A stretch of 64,000 bases of DNA from Pseudoxanthomonas sp. J35 (lineage in GTDB: Bacteria > Pseudomonadota > Gammaproteobacteria > Xanthomonadales > Xanthomonadaceae): the NCBI RefSeq assembly GCF_000513995.1, contig NZ_KI911335.1, positions 1-64,000 of the forward strand, in the 5' to 3' direction. The notes under the pieces are model-generated. The model saw nothing but the letters and a program-made list of their open reading frames with translations. It was not told the DNA's origin and searched no databases. Every line of letters starts with the position of its first letter. The first letter of the stretch is position 1. Both the position numbers and the translations under genes were made by a program. Below, in pieces: positions 45,856 through 54,268 of the stretch.

Positions 45856-46641
45856 TCAGTAGCCGACGGCGATGCCGCGGCTGAGTGCGATCGCCTGGGC
45901 GACGTTCTGCCCGAGCGGGGCGCGTCCCTGGGCGCTGCTGCGGACCAGGTCCAGCTCCAGCCAGTTGCTGGCCATCTGCCCGTCGCTGGCCAGCTGGATG
46001 CTCTGGCCCATGCCACTCCGGCCGATCCACTGCTCCACCGCGCCGTGGCCGTCGATCTGCAGCAGCACGCGGGCGGCGTTGCCGTCCAGCGCGGCCAGCG
46101 CGGTCATGCCGTTGACGCTGGTGGAGGTGACCACCGATGCCGAAGGGTCGGGGTCCGGCGTGGTCGGCACATCGCCGTCGCGCATGTTGATCGAGGCGAC
46201 GTTGATCGCACGGTTGCCGTCGCCGGCGACCTGCACGCTCTGCACCATGCCGCTGGCGTTGGCCAGGCCGGCGGCGTCGACGTGGCGGTCGCCGTCGGGC
46301 GTGGGCATCGCCGCGTTGGCCGCGGTGATGCTCACGTGCGGCTGGAAGGTCACCTTGGGCGCCTGCGGACGGCTCACGTCCACGCCCAGGGTCATGGTGC
46401 TCTTCAGCTGCGCGCCGGCCTGGGTCTGCCAAGTCGAGACCATGGTCACCCCGAACCAGGCCACCTTGTTGTCGCCGACCGTGTAGCGGCCGCGCATGTC
46501 GCCCATCTCCTCGTCGCTCAGCTCCACCAGCCCGTTGGCCGGGGGCGGTGGCGGCGCCTCCTCGACGTGTGCCAGGGCGGGCAGCGCAACCGGGCTGGTG
46601 GCCAGCCCGAGGGCGATGCAGAGCCTGCGTTTGGTGGTCAT
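45856..46641 (-). CDS. fapE: FapE-like extracellular amyloid accessory protein
   Basis: The 261-residue secreted protein has a signal peptide (RRLCIALGLATSPVALPALA), a Pro-rich spacer and the segment VELSDEEMGDMRGRYTVGDN, which resembles the N-terminal region of FapE proteins. A beta-rich remainder with repeated MVQSVQVAGDGNRAINVAS-type and GQSIQLASDG-type segments follows. In Pseudomonas FapE is found on the fibres and helps export or assembly. The position between the peptidase gene and fapF matches the Pseudomonas order. Assignment rests on order plus the short motif. Confidence 0.7.
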   Translation of the reverse strand: MTTKRRLCIALGLATSPVALPALAHVEEAPPPPPANGLVELSDEEMGDMRGRYTVGDNKVAWFGVTMVSTWQTQAGAQLKSTMTLGVDVSRPQAPKVTFQPHVSITAANAAMPTPDGDRHVDAAGLANASGMVQSVQVAGDGNRAINVASINMRDGDVPTTPDPDPSASVVTSTSVNGMTALAALDGNAARVLLQIDGHGAVEQWIGRSGMGQSIQLASDGQMASNWLELDLVRSSAQGRAPLGQNVAQAIALSRGIAVGY

Positions 46642-46653
46642 GGCGGAGTCCTC

Positions 46654-47364
46654 TCAGAACAGGTCGGCATGGGAGAAACCGAAGTCGAGCAGCTCGGCGT
46701 CGGTGATCGGACCCTGCCGCGCGTACAGCGCCCGCGCACTGGGCTTGGTGGTGGGTTGCAGGAGCACGGTGTTGCGGTCGAAGTCGGTGCCGATAACGAC
46801 GAACACCGCGCGCGACGGCCAGGCGGCCATGAACTCGGGCAGCGGGATCACCCGGTTGCCGAGGATCGGGTCGCCGACCTCGACGGCCTCGCCGCGCACC
46901 TGCTTGAGCACGACGAAGTGGCGGAAGCCGTTGACGTCCATCAGCGCCAGCGACGGCACGCGCAGCTGGCGCAGCCGGTTCTCGTCGATCCGGTAGCCGC
47001 GGCCGCGCATGCCCAGCGACTCGACATAGCGCTTGATGTCCAGCAGGGAGAAGCCGCGTTCCTTCACGACTTCCGGGTCGGCCAGCGCGAGCATGCCTTC
47101 GATGACCGTGTCCTCGTCCGCATCCAGGTGGTATGCGTAACGCAGGATCGTGGCCAGCGAGGCCGCCCCGCAGCTGTAGTCCGTCTGCTGGCGCACCAGG
47201 TGGCGGAAGCGCGATTCGCGCATGCTCTCCACCGGCGCGTGGTACAGCGCGCCGTTGGGCAGCACCCCGCTGAAGGCCACCTCCGCCGCGCGCGCCTGGG
47301 CAGGCAGCGTGGACATCAGCGGCAGGGCCAGCAGGGCCAGGCTCGGGAGCAGCGTGCGCGACAT
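46654..47364 (-). CDS. fapD: FapD-like C39-family cysteine peptidase
   Basis: The 236-residue periplasmic protein has a signal peptide (LLPSLALLALPLMSTLPAQA) and a C39 papain-like domain. The catalytic Cys lies in QQTDYSCGAASLATILRY, the His in NGFRHFVVLKQV and the Asp in VEVGDPILGN. FapD is required for amyloid export in Pseudomonas. It follows fapC after a strong hairpin and is separated from fapE by 12 bases. Such peptidases usually cut leader sequences at double-glycine sites; its target here is not evident. Confidence 0.85.
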   Translation of the reverse strand: MSRTLLPSLALLALPLMSTLPAQARAAEVAFSGVLPNGALYHAPVESMRESRFRHLVRQQTDYSCGAASLATILRYAYHLDADEDTVIEGMLALADPEVVKERGFSLLDIKRYVESLGMRGRGYRIDENRLRQLRVPSLALMDVNGFRHFVVLKQVRGEAVEVGDPILGNRVIPLPEFMAAWPSRAVFVVIGTDFDRNTVLLQPTTKPSARALYARQGPITDAELLDFGFSHADLF

Positions 47365-47409
47365 GGCGGGTCCTGGTGCGAAAGGGGAATGGGGCGCCGT
47401 CAGGGAGTT

Positions 47410-47447
47410 GGAACACCCCGCCCCGGGGGGGCGGAGCGGGGTGTTCC
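47410..47447 (-). terminator. Hairpin between fapC and fapD
   Basis: Arms GGAACACCCCGC (47410-47421) and GCGGGGTGTTCC (47436-47447) form a perfect 12-bp stem with a GC-rich loop. No U run follows in the minus-strand transcript. It sits between the major subunit gene and downstream accessory genes, so it may cut down read-through or protect the fapC message end. Confidence 0.55.
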
Positions 47448-47512
47448 GTGATTTCCCGGCCACGGCGGATGGCCGGGAGTCACTCCTTTGCCCTTGCGGG
47501 CCTGACCGTGGA

Positions 47513-48940
47513 TCACTCGCCGGTCGGCGGCGGCGGCGGCGGGGTCTCGCCACCACCACCAGCGGACGGCTGGGCGACGGCCATCGCCAGGCTGTTGGCC
47601 TGCTGGTTGCCGGTGCCGGCCGAGACGTTCACGCCGATGTTGCCGGCAGCGCGCGCGAAGGCGTCGCCGGACAGCGACGCGGTGTTGGTCGTGTAGGTAT
47701 CCACGACGTTGCGGGCGATCTGCACATAGCCGCTCAGGCTGGCCCACAGGTCGGCATAGCCGAGCTCCAGGAAGCCGAGCTCGCCGCTTTCCTCGCCGGC
47801 GTAGGTGCCGCTTTCGGTGTTGTCGAAGCCGATACCACCGACGCCGGGCTTGTCCGGGTTGGCGACCGCGTTCTGGATGGCGGCGTCCATGTCGATATGG
47901 CCGGTCACGTTGCCACTGCTGTGCGGCAGGGCGCCACTCCACGTGTCGAGGTAGAAGTTGTCGGACTGGTAGGAGTTGCCGGTGCCGGCGTAGGTGCCGC
48001 TCTCGCTACCGCTGTAGCTGCCACCGCCGACGGCGACGGTGCCACCGGACACTCGGCCGCGCAGCTCGATGCCGATCCGGTCGTACTGCACGTCACGCTT
48101 CGGCGCGTTGAGCGTGAAGTTGTCGTGCGACTGCTGGTTGGAGCTGACCGCAGCGGAGGCATACCGCGAGGTCGCGACCGAGGCGGCCAGCGCGTTCTTC
48201 TGCTGGTTGTTGTTGCCGGCGGTGACGTTCACCCCGATGTTGCCGCTGGCATCGGCGAAGGCCATGTCGCCAACGCTGGCGGTGTTGGTGTTGCCGATGT
48301 TCTTGGTCAGGTTGTCCTTGCCGAACTGCTGCACGAACACCTTGGAGTCGGCCAGGCCGAACGCGAAGGCGGCATCGACGGCCGACAGGGCGGCGGCGTT
48401 GTCCTGCTGGTTGTTGTCGCCGGCGGCGACGTTGAAGCCCAGGTTGCCTTCGGCCGCGGTGGCGGTGTTCTCGGAGATCGACGCGTCGTTGGTCAGGACG
48501 TCGTTCCAGCCCACGTTGCCGCTGTTCTTCTGCCGGTTGTCGACCACGGCCAGCGAGGCCGAATCGATCGGCAAGTCGCCGGACACGGTCGGGTCGCCGC
48601 TGAAGTCGATGTCGGAGGTCAGCGACAGGTCGGACTCGAGCTCGGCGGAGACACCATGCTCATCCACTTCCTTGTCGATGTCGGTGTCCGAATCGTAGTT
48701 GATGTCGGTATCGATATCGGTCTCGATGTCGGTCCTGGCCTTGTACGAGCCGTAGTACTTGCTCTTGACCTCGGTCGAGAACTCGTTCTCGACCTTGTTC
48801 TTGGTCTCGTTGTGGAGCTTGTTGTCGATGTGCGTGTCGATGTGGGTATGGATGTCGACATCGACGGCAGCGGCGTTACCGGCGGCAGTCGCGGCCACGA
48901 CGGCCACGGCGAGCACGGTCCATTTCATGTTCCCTTTCAT
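47513..48940 (-). CDS. fapC: FapC-like major functional amyloid subunit
   Basis: The 475-residue protein has a signal peptide (MKWTVLAVAVVAATAAGNAAA) and three imperfect amyloid repeats at about 153-186, 221-256 and 421-456. All are built on GN(I/L)G(F/V)NVxAGxxNQQxN, which is the Gln/Asn-rich repeat type of FapC. The linkers between repeats are unequal (about 35 and 165 residues), as in FapC. Residues 26-115 form an unusual segment rich in Asp-Ile, Asp-Thr and His (VDVDIHTHIDTHID; TDIETDIDTDINYDSDTDID). The C-terminus is a Gly then Pro run. The codons use AAC and CAG heavily. The start at 48940 follows GAGAGGACATC. Confidence 0.85.
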   Translation of the reverse strand: MKGNMKWTVLAVAVVAATAAGNAAAVDVDIHTHIDTHIDNKLHNETKNKVENEFSTEVKSKYYGSYKARTDIETDIDTDINYDSDTDIDKEVDEHGVSAELESDLSLTSDIDFSGDPTVSGDLPIDSASLAVVDNRQKNSGNVGWNDVLTNDASISENTATAAEGNLGFNVAAGDNNQQDNAAALSAVDAAFAFGLADSKVFVQQFGKDNLTKNIGNTNTASVGDMAFADASGNIGVNVTAGNNNQQKNALAASVATSRYASAAVSSNQQSHDNFTLNAPKRDVQYDRIGIELRGRVSGGTVAVGGGSYSGSESGTYAGTGNSYQSDNFYLDTWSGALPHSSGNVTGHIDMDAAIQNAVANPDKPGVGGIGFDNTESGTYAGEESGELGFLELGYADLWASLSGYVQIARNVVDTYTTNTASLSGDAFARAAGNIGVNVSAGTGNQQANSLAMAVAQPSAGGGGETPPPPPPTGE

Positions 48941-48985
48941 GATGTCCTCTCTCTCTTGCTCTGGTTGGGTGGATTTCCTACCGCC

Positions 48986-49639
48986 TCACGGGCCCGGCGG
49001 GAGCGACAACGTCAGGACGTTGCCGGTCTCGTTGGCCGAGCCCGCGATCTGGTTGAGCTGCAGCGCACCCTCGAACCCGCGCAGCGCGGTGGCCTCGACG
49101 GCCACGTTGCGGCTTGCGGTCCTCCCCGCCGGGTACGGGGCGCGCTGACGCTCCGCCGACGCGAACTCGACGGTCGACAGTTGTTGCCTGTCGGTCGTCG
49201 ACTCGCGCATGCCCTGTTGCGCCAGCACCATCGACACCGCGTTGACTTCCGCGTTGCCGCTGCCGCTGGCCTGGTTGATCGAAGCGAGTCCACCGGCGCC
49301 GGCCAGGGCCGAGCCGCCGATCGTGGCGCTGGCTTGGACCGGGACGTCGTAGACATCGCCACTGGCGCGCTGGCGCGCGTCCACGTGGGTGCTGGCGTCG
49401 GGGCCGACCGCGATGGCGCGCAGGTTCGCCTGCCGGTTGTGGTCGCCGGCGGCCTGGTTGACCGCGATGGCGCCCTGGCTGCCGGACAGCGCGCGGTCTT
49501 CGATGCGCGACTGCGCCAGGTAGCCCAGCATCTCGGTGTATTCATCCGCGGCGCGCGCGGCCGACGCGCCGACCAGCAGCACCAGCAATACCGCCACGGT
49601 GAAAGCGAGCTGGCGGAACTGGAGCAGCGCGCGCCTCAC
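48986..49639 (-). CDS. fapB: FapB-like minor amyloid subunit
   Basis: The 217-residue protein has a signal segment (LAFTVAVLLVLLVGASAARAA) and three repeats with INQ/VNQ and AGxxN signatures: GAIAVNQAAGDHNRQANLRA, GLASINQASGSGNAEVNAVS and GALQLNQIAGSANETGNVLT. This is the same pattern, in shorter form, as FapC, and FapB is a minor subunit and possible nucleator in Pseudomonas. The start is GTG at 49639, overlapping the stop of the upstream gene (GTGA); no ATG fits. It lies 45 bases before fapC. Confidence 0.75.
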   Translation of the reverse strand: MRRALLQFRQLAFTVAVLLVLLVGASAARAADEYTEMLGYLAQSRIEDRALSGSQGAIAVNQAAGDHNRQANLRAIAVGPDASTHVDARQRASGDVYDVPVQASATIGGSALAGAGGLASINQASGSGNAEVNAVSMVLAQQGMRESTTDRQQLSTVEFASAERQRAPYPAGRTASRNVAVEATALRGFEGALQLNQIAGSANETGNVLTLSLPPGP

Positions 49640-50124
49640 GGCCCGGTCCCCGGGTTGCCGCCGACCGGGAACTGCGAGAGCGCGCCGGAGATGGTCGGCG
49701 CGATGCCGCGGGTGGCGCCGGTCACCGCGCCGGTGACGCCGCCGACGCGGCCGCTGATGCTGCCGCCGGAAAGCATGCCTTCGCCGCCCACGCGGCCCAG
49801 CGAGCCCTGCAGCGCGCGTTCGGTGGCGGCCGTGGCGAACGGCACGGGGCCGCCCGAGGGACCGGCGGACAGCAGCCCGGAGATCTCGTCGTCGGACATC
49901 TCGCCGGTGCCCAGGGTCGCGTTGATCTCCCGGTTCGGCTTGGGATCGGCGATCAGGGCGATGCCAGGCGGCACCTGACGGTAGGCATGGCGCGCACTGA
50001 CGTCGCGCATCACGATCATCTCGCCGCGATTCGGATACACGCCGATATAGGCGTCCGCGGCGAAGGCCCCGGCGGCCGGCATTGACGCCAGCAGGAGGCA
50101 GGCCAGGATCCGGGTCGGTCGCAT
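49636..50124 (-). CDS. First gene of the Fap-type operon, secreted protein (FapA position)
   Basis: The 162-residue protein has a signal peptide (RPTRILACLLLASMPAAGAFA), a small folded region (DAYIGVYPNRGEMIVMRDVS; YRQVPPGIALIADPKPN) and a Gly/Ser-rich, probably disordered C-terminal half (GGSISGRVGGVTGAVTGA). By position it corresponds to FapA, a periplasmic assembly factor, but I see no decisive sequence match. The ATG follows GGGAGA and a sigma-54-type promoter. Its stop overlaps the fapB-like GTG start. Confidence 0.6.
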   Translation of the reverse strand: MRPTRILACLLLASMPAAGAFAADAYIGVYPNRGEMIVMRDVSARHAYRQVPPGIALIADPKPNREINATLGTGEMSDDEISGLLSAGPSGGPVPFATAATERALQGSLGRVGGEGMLSGGSISGRVGGVTGAVTGATRGIAPTISGALSQFPVGGNPGTGP

Positions 50125-50157
50125 CGCGGGTCTCCCATGGAAGGGTGGGAGAACAGG

Positions 50158-50173
50158 AGCACGACCCGTGCCA
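50158..50173 (-). promoter_or_regulatory. Sigma-54 (-24/-12) promoter of the Fap-type operon
   Basis: On the minus strand TGGCACGGGTCGTGCT matches the consensus TGGCACGNNNNTTGCW at all fixed positions except one (G for the first T of TTGC), with GG and GC in correct spacing. The expected start near 50147 leaves a leader of about 23 bases containing GGGAGA before the ATG at 50124. Confidence 0.75.
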
Positions 50174-50204
50174 GCTGTTTTTTTCCAGCAGAATCAGCGT
50201 GTTG

Positions 50205-50345
50205 CGAAGAAACGGTGCGCGCGATCGACAACCGGGTGTTACACCGCGGTTGCGGCGGAAGCGCCCTTGCACCGCGCAAACCCGCGCCAGCACTGCGTTT
50301 GCGCCGGTGTATCGCGGTTGTTACAGCCCCGGGCGCGTTTACAGC
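50205..50345 (-). promoter_or_regulatory. Candidate upstream activator region of the Fap-type operon
   Basis: Between 30 and 190 bases upstream of the -24/-12 promoter there are two direct CGCGGTTG copies (50245-50252 and 50313-50320) and three TTACA-containing segments (near 50239, 50321 and 50339), one within the palindrome GTGTTACAC. These are candidate binding sites for the enhancer-binding protein encoded at 43.1 kb; the link is inferred. Confidence 0.35.
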
Positions 50346-50346
50346 T

Positions 50347-51444
50347 TCAGAACAATTCGCCCTGCGGCGAGGCCGCGCGCGGCGGTGCGAAGCGGCTGCT
50401 ATCGAGCCGGTGCCCGCGCAGGCCGGCGTAACCGGAACGGCGCCAGGCAAGGACGAAGCGCTGTTCCAGCAGGTCGGCATAGCGGCCGCGGCCGCGCATG
50501 CGCGTGCCGAAACCGGACTCGTAATCGCGTCCGCCACGCATCTGCTGCAGCGTGCTCATCACGTGCGCGGCACGATCGGGCACGTGTGCCTGCAGCCAGT
50601 CGCGGAACAGCGGCGCCACTTCGTGCGGCAGGCGCAGCAGGATGTAACTGGCGCTGCTTGCGCCGGCGTCGCGCGCGACTTCCAGCACCGCCTCCATCTC
50701 GTGGTCGTTGACCCACGGGATGGTCGGCGCGAACAGCACGCCTACCGGTACGCCGGCCGCGTGCAGTTTCTCCATCGCCCGCAGCCGCGCGTGCGGTGCG
50801 GCTGCGCGCGGTTCCAGCTTCGCCGACAGGTGCGGATCGAGCGAGGTGACCGAGAAGTGCACGTGCACCAGGTTCTGTTCTGCCAGCGGCTGCAGCAGGT
50901 CCAGGTCGCGCTCGACCAGGGCGTTCTTGGTGACCAGGCTGACCGGGTGGCGGAACTCGAGCATCACCTCCAGCAGCTGCCGGGTCAGGCGCAGGCGCCG
51001 CTCCAGCGGCTGGTAGGCGTCGGTGTTGATGCCCAGCGCGATCGGGCTGGGCTGGTAACCCGTGCGCGACAGCTCGCGCCGCAGCAGTTCCGGCGCGTTG
51101 GTCTTGGCGAAGATCTTCGTCTCGAAGTCCAGGCCGGGCGACAGGTTGAGGTAGGCGTGGCTCGGCCGGGCGAAGCAGTAGCTGCAGCCGTGCTCGCAGC
51201 CGCGGTAGGGATTGACCGACTGCGAGAAGCCCACGTCGGGCGAACTGTTGCGGCTGATGATGCTGCGCGCGGTTTCCTCGCGGACCTCGGTACGCGGACG
51301 CAGCGGATCCGGCCCGGATTCGTCGTCGGCCGCGGCCGGGTTCCCCGGCACGGTCCAGCCATCGTCCACGGCCTCGGTGGTGGTGGTCTCGAAGCGGCCC
51401 GGCAGGTACTGGCGCGAGCCGCGGCCCTTGATCGTCGCGCCCAT
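50347..51444 (-). CDS. Radical SAM protein, PA0069 family
   Basis: The 365-residue protein has the radical SAM cluster motif CEHGCSYCFA (Cys-x3-Cys-x2-Cys) within NPYRGCEHGCSYCFARPSHA, an SPL-like architecture and a family-type N-terminus, IKGRGSRQYLPGRF. PA0069-like proteins are related to spore photoproduct lyases, and their substrate is unknown. The frame is open to 51513; the ATG at 51444 gives the family start. It is transcribed toward the amyloid operon, but 220 bases and a dedicated promoter separate them. Confidence 0.9.
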   Translation of the reverse strand: MGATIKGRGSRQYLPGRFETTTTEAVDDGWTVPGNPAAADDESGPDPLRPRTEVREETARSIISRNSSPDVGFSQSVNPYRGCEHGCSYCFARPSHAYLNLSPGLDFETKIFAKTNAPELLRRELSRTGYQPSPIALGINTDAYQPLERRLRLTRQLLEVMLEFRHPVSLVTKNALVERDLDLLQPLAEQNLVHVHFSVTSLDPHLSAKLEPRAAAPHARLRAMEKLHAAGVPVGVLFAPTIPWVNDHEMEAVLEVARDAGASSASYILLRLPHEVAPLFRDWLQAHVPDRAAHVMSTLQQMRGGRDYESGFGTRMRGRGRYADLLEQRFVLAWRRSGYAGLRGHRLDSSRFAPPRAASPQGELF

Positions 51445-51538
51445 CGCCGCAGGGTACGCCGGCCCGGTCTCGCCGGGCGCGACGCGTCCCGCCCCCGTAC
51501 GGGTGCCGTTCAAGCCGCCACCTGCGCCGGCGCTCGCC

Positions 51539-51551
51539 TAGAATCGGGCCA
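51539..51551 (+). promoter_or_regulatory. -10 element immediately upstream of cls
   Basis: A TAGAAT hexamer (51539-51544) lies 6 bases before the cls ATG, placing the expected start point at the initiation codon. No Shine-Dalgarno sequence is present, so a leaderless message is likely. The -35 region is not clear. Confidence 0.45.
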
Positions 51552-52990
51552 TGACTCCACTGCTTGAGTTGTGGGACCGGCTCGTCGACCTGCCCCGCCT
51601 GGGCCTTTACCTGGGTCTCGCGTGGGTGTTGTACATGGTGGGACTGGGGGTGTGGATCGTGCTGCAGAAGCGCGAGCCGGTGGCCACCCTGAGCTGGCTG
51701 ATGTCGCTGGCGCTGCTGCCGTACATCGGCTTCGTCATCTACTTCCTGCTCGGCCCGCAGAAGATCCAGCGGCAGCGCCTGCGTCGCGGCCGTTCGCGCA
51801 CGGGCATGGAACAGTTCAGCGGGCTGGCCGGGGAGGAGCTGAAATCGGTGGAGCTGGCGCGCCTGGGCCAGTCGGTCACCGGCCTGCCGCCCTCGACCGC
51901 CACCGCGGTACGGTGGCTGGTGGACGGCAGCGGCAAGTACCCGGCGCTGCTGGAGGCAATCGCCGCAGCCCGGCACCACGTCCACCTGCAGTACTACATC
52001 TGGACCCCGGACCGCACCGGCAAGGCCTTCCTCGCGGCGCTGGTCGAGCGCGCCCGCGCCGGCGTGCAGGTGCGGCTGCTGCTGGACGCGGTCGGCTCCG
52101 GGAAGATGCGGCGTCGGCACCTGCAACCGCTGGTCGACGCCGGCGGCCAGGTGTGCTGGTTCCACCCGACGAAGTTCCGGCCGTTCACCCGGCCGTGGCT
52201 CAACCTGCGCAGCCACCGCAAGATCGCGGTGATCGACGGCGACATCGGCTTCATCGGCGGGATGAACATCACCGACGAGGAGGACGAACGCCTGCTGCCG
52301 GAGGCCTACCGCGACCTGCACCTGCGCGTGGACGGCGAGGTCGTGCGCAGCCTGCAGCTGGTGTTCGTCGAGGACTGGATCTACGCCGGCCGCTGCCCCG
52401 CGTCGGACTTCGGCGCGCCCGAGTACTGGCCGGCCTGCGCACCGGGCCCGGTGCGCGCGCAGGTGCTGGTGTCGGGCCCGGATTCGTCCTGGGAAGCGAT
52501 CCATCGGCTGCACGTGGCCGCGATCCACGAGGCGAAGCGGCGGGTGTGGCTGGTCACGCCCTACTTCGTCCCCGGCGAGGCCGCGCGCATGGCGCTGACC
52601 TCGGCGGCGCTGGGCGGCCTGGACACGCGCCTGCTGGTGCCGCGCTGGAGCGATTCGCGGCTGGTGACGCTGGCGGCGCGCTCGTACTTCGACGAGCTGC
52701 TCAAGGCCGGCGTGCAGGTCTACGAGTACGGTCCGCGCATGCTGCACACCAAGGCGCTGCTGGCCGACGACGTGTGCATCGTCGGCAGCGCCAACTTCGA
52801 CCACCGCAGCTTCCGCCTGAACTTCGAGGCCTCGCTGATGCTGCAGGACGCCGGCGCCTGCGCCGGGCTGGAGCAGCTGCTGCAGGGCGAGTTCCTGCGC
52901 GCGCGGCGGGTGCGCCTGGACCGGCCGTCCGGCCTGTGGCGGCACCGCCTGCCCGAGGCCTGCGCGCGCCTGATGTCGCCGCTGCTGTAG
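51551..52990 (+). CDS. cls: Cardiolipin synthase
   Basis: The enzyme makes cardiolipin from phosphatidylglycerol at the inner membrane. The 479-residue product has two N-terminal membrane helices (LGLYLGLAWVLYMVGLGVWI; LSWLMSLALLPYIGFVIYFL). Two phospholipase D motifs follow: HRKIAVIDGDIGFIGGMN near residue 222 and HTKALLADDVCIVGSANFD near 400. Length and layout match ClsA-type enzymes. The gene starts 107 bases from the divergent radical SAM gene. Confidence 0.95.
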   Translation: MTPLLELWDRLVDLPRLGLYLGLAWVLYMVGLGVWIVLQKREPVATLSWLMSLALLPYIGFVIYFLLGPQKIQRQRLRRGRSRTGMEQFSGLAGEELKSVELARLGQSVTGLPPSTATAVRWLVDGSGKYPALLEAIAAARHHVHLQYYIWTPDRTGKAFLAALVERARAGVQVRLLLDAVGSGKMRRRHLQPLVDAGGQVCWFHPTKFRPFTRPWLNLRSHRKIAVIDGDIGFIGGMNITDEEDERLLPEAYRDLHLRVDGEVVRSLQLVFVEDWIYAGRCPASDFGAPEYWPACAPGPVRAQVLVSGPDSSWEAIHRLHVAAIHEAKRRVWLVTPYFVPGEAARMALTSAALGGLDTRLLVPRWSDSRLVTLAARSYFDELLKAGVQVYEYGPRMLHTKALLADDVCIVGSANFDHRSFRLNFEASLMLQDAGACAGLEQLLQGEFLRARRVRLDRPSGLWRHRLPEACARLMSPLL

Positions 52991-53107
52991 GCCGCGGCGA
53001 CGGGCGGACGGCCGCCGCGGATGCGCGGTGGCCGCCGGGGCCCGCGTCGCGGCATCATGGCGACCGACCGCGGCACGGGGCCACGGTGCCCCACCGGGAG
53101 GCTATCG

Positions 53108-53386
53108 ATGCACTGGCTCTACCTGCTGCTGGCCGTCGGCGCGCTGCTGCTGGCGATGAACGCATCCCATGTCTGGCTGGTCATGCTGGCGCTGCTGGCC
53201 ACGCTGGGTTTCCTCGCCCTCTGGGCGCGCGGCTGGTACCTGGAGCGCATCGGCGAGAGCCAGCGCGACGAGTCGGCGATGATCGATCCGGTCGAACTGC
53301 GCCGCCTGCGCGAGCTGGCCGAGGTCCGCAAGCGCGCCGCCGCCGCCGCCGCCGGTGCGCATGATGCGGGGCCACCGCAGGCATGA
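53108..53386 (+). CDS. Small membrane protein upstream of pdxJ
   Basis: The 92-residue protein has two adjoining hydrophobic helices ([40 protein letters not shown]) and a charged helical C-terminus ([20 protein letters not shown]). The ATG at 53108 has GGGAGG 7 bases upstream. Its stop overlaps the pdxJ start (ATGA), so the two are co-translated. No known family recognised; a role in pyridoxal synthesis is not implied by the sequence. Confidence 0.75.
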   Translation: MHWLYLLLAVGALLLAMNASHVWLVMLALLATLGFLALWARGWYLERIGESQRDESAMIDPVELRRLRELAEVRKRAAAAAAGAHDAGPPQA

Positions 53387-54141
53387 GCACCCGGCTGAGC
53401 GTCAACGTCAACAAGGTCGCGGTGCTGCGCAACTCGCGTGGCGGCCGCGAGCCGGACGTGGCCGCTGCCGCGCGCGCCTGCCTGGAAGCCGGCGCGCACG
53501 GCATCACCGTGCATCCGCGCCCGGACCGCCGCCACATCGTCGCCGAGGACCTGCCGCCGCTGGCCGCGCTCACCGCGGAGTTCGGCGTGGAACTCAACAT
53601 CGAGGGCAATCCGTTCGCGCCGCCGCGCCCGGGCTACCCGGGCCTGCTCGAGCTGTGCCGGCAGGTGCGTCCGGCCCAGGTCACCCTGGTGCCCGACAGC
53701 GACGGCCAGCTGACCTCCGACCACGGTTTCCGCTTCGACGGCGACACCGGCGCGCTGGCCGCGCAGGTCGCGGACTTCGCCGCGCTCGGCTGCCGGGTGA
53801 GCCTGTTCGTCGACCCGGACGTCGAGCACCTGGAACGCGCCGTGGCCCTCGGCGCGCACCGCATCGAGATCTATACCGGTCCCTACGCGGAAGCCTTCGC
53901 CGCCGGCGACCCGGGCCAGGCCGTGGCGGCCTGCGCCGCCACCGCGCGCCGGGCCAGCGCCGCCGGGCTCGGGGTGAACGCCGGCCACGACCTCTCCCAG
54001 GCCAACCTCGGCCTGTTCCTGGACACGGTGCCTGGGGTGGAGGAGGTCTCGATCGGCCACGCGCTGGTCGGCGAGGCCCTGTATGCCGGGCTGGACGCCA
54101 CCGTGCGCGGCTACCTGTCGATCCTCGATCGCGCCGGCTGA
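53383..54141 (+). CDS. pdxJ: Pyridoxine 5'-phosphate synthase
   Basis: The enzyme condenses 3-amino-2-oxopropyl phosphate with deoxyxylulose phosphate to pyridoxine 5'-phosphate. The 252-residue TIM barrel shows [17 protein letters not shown] at the start, [17 protein letters not shown], the catalytic glutamate in [19 protein letters not shown] and [13 protein letters not shown] at the end, all family blocks. It is translationally coupled to the small membrane protein upstream and converges on the exbD2 gene. Confidence 0.97.
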   Translation: MSTRLSVNVNKVAVLRNSRGGREPDVAAAARACLEAGAHGITVHPRPDRRHIVAEDLPPLAALTAEFGVELNIEGNPFAPPRPGYPGLLELCRQVRPAQVTLVPDSDGQLTSDHGFRFDGDTGALAAQVADFAALGCRVSLFVDPDVEHLERAVALGAHRIEIYTGPYAEAFAAGDPGQAVAACAATARRASAAGLGVNAGHDLSQANLGLFLDTVPGVEEVSIGHALVGEALYAGLDATVRGYLSILDRAG

Positions 54142-54178
54142 GCCTGCTGGCGGCGCGCCGCTCCGTTCCCGCCACGCA

Positions 54179-54209
54179 TAAAAAAAACGCCGCCCCGGAG
54201 GGCGGCGTC
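54179..54209 (-). terminator. Terminator of the tonB-exb operon
   Basis: In the minus-strand transcript a 9-bp stem (GACGCCGCCC region, plus-strand arms ACGCCGCCC at 54187-54195 and GGGCGGCGT at 54200-54208, loop CGGA) is followed by seven or more U residues (plus-strand A run 54180-54187). It lies 60 bases after the exbD2 stop and may limit pdxJ read-through as well. Confidence 0.85.
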
Positions 54210-54268
54210 ATCGGCTTGCCTTGCGGTCCCGCCGCTGCAGGAAGCGGGACCTGCGAGGCGTGCCAGTC

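Noticed and set aside
50174-50190. T-rich tract near the amyloid promoter as a terminator for the radical SAM gene
   Set aside because: On the transcribed minus strand it reads as A residues, and there is only a weak CTGC/GCAG-type pairing, so it does not form an intrinsic terminator.
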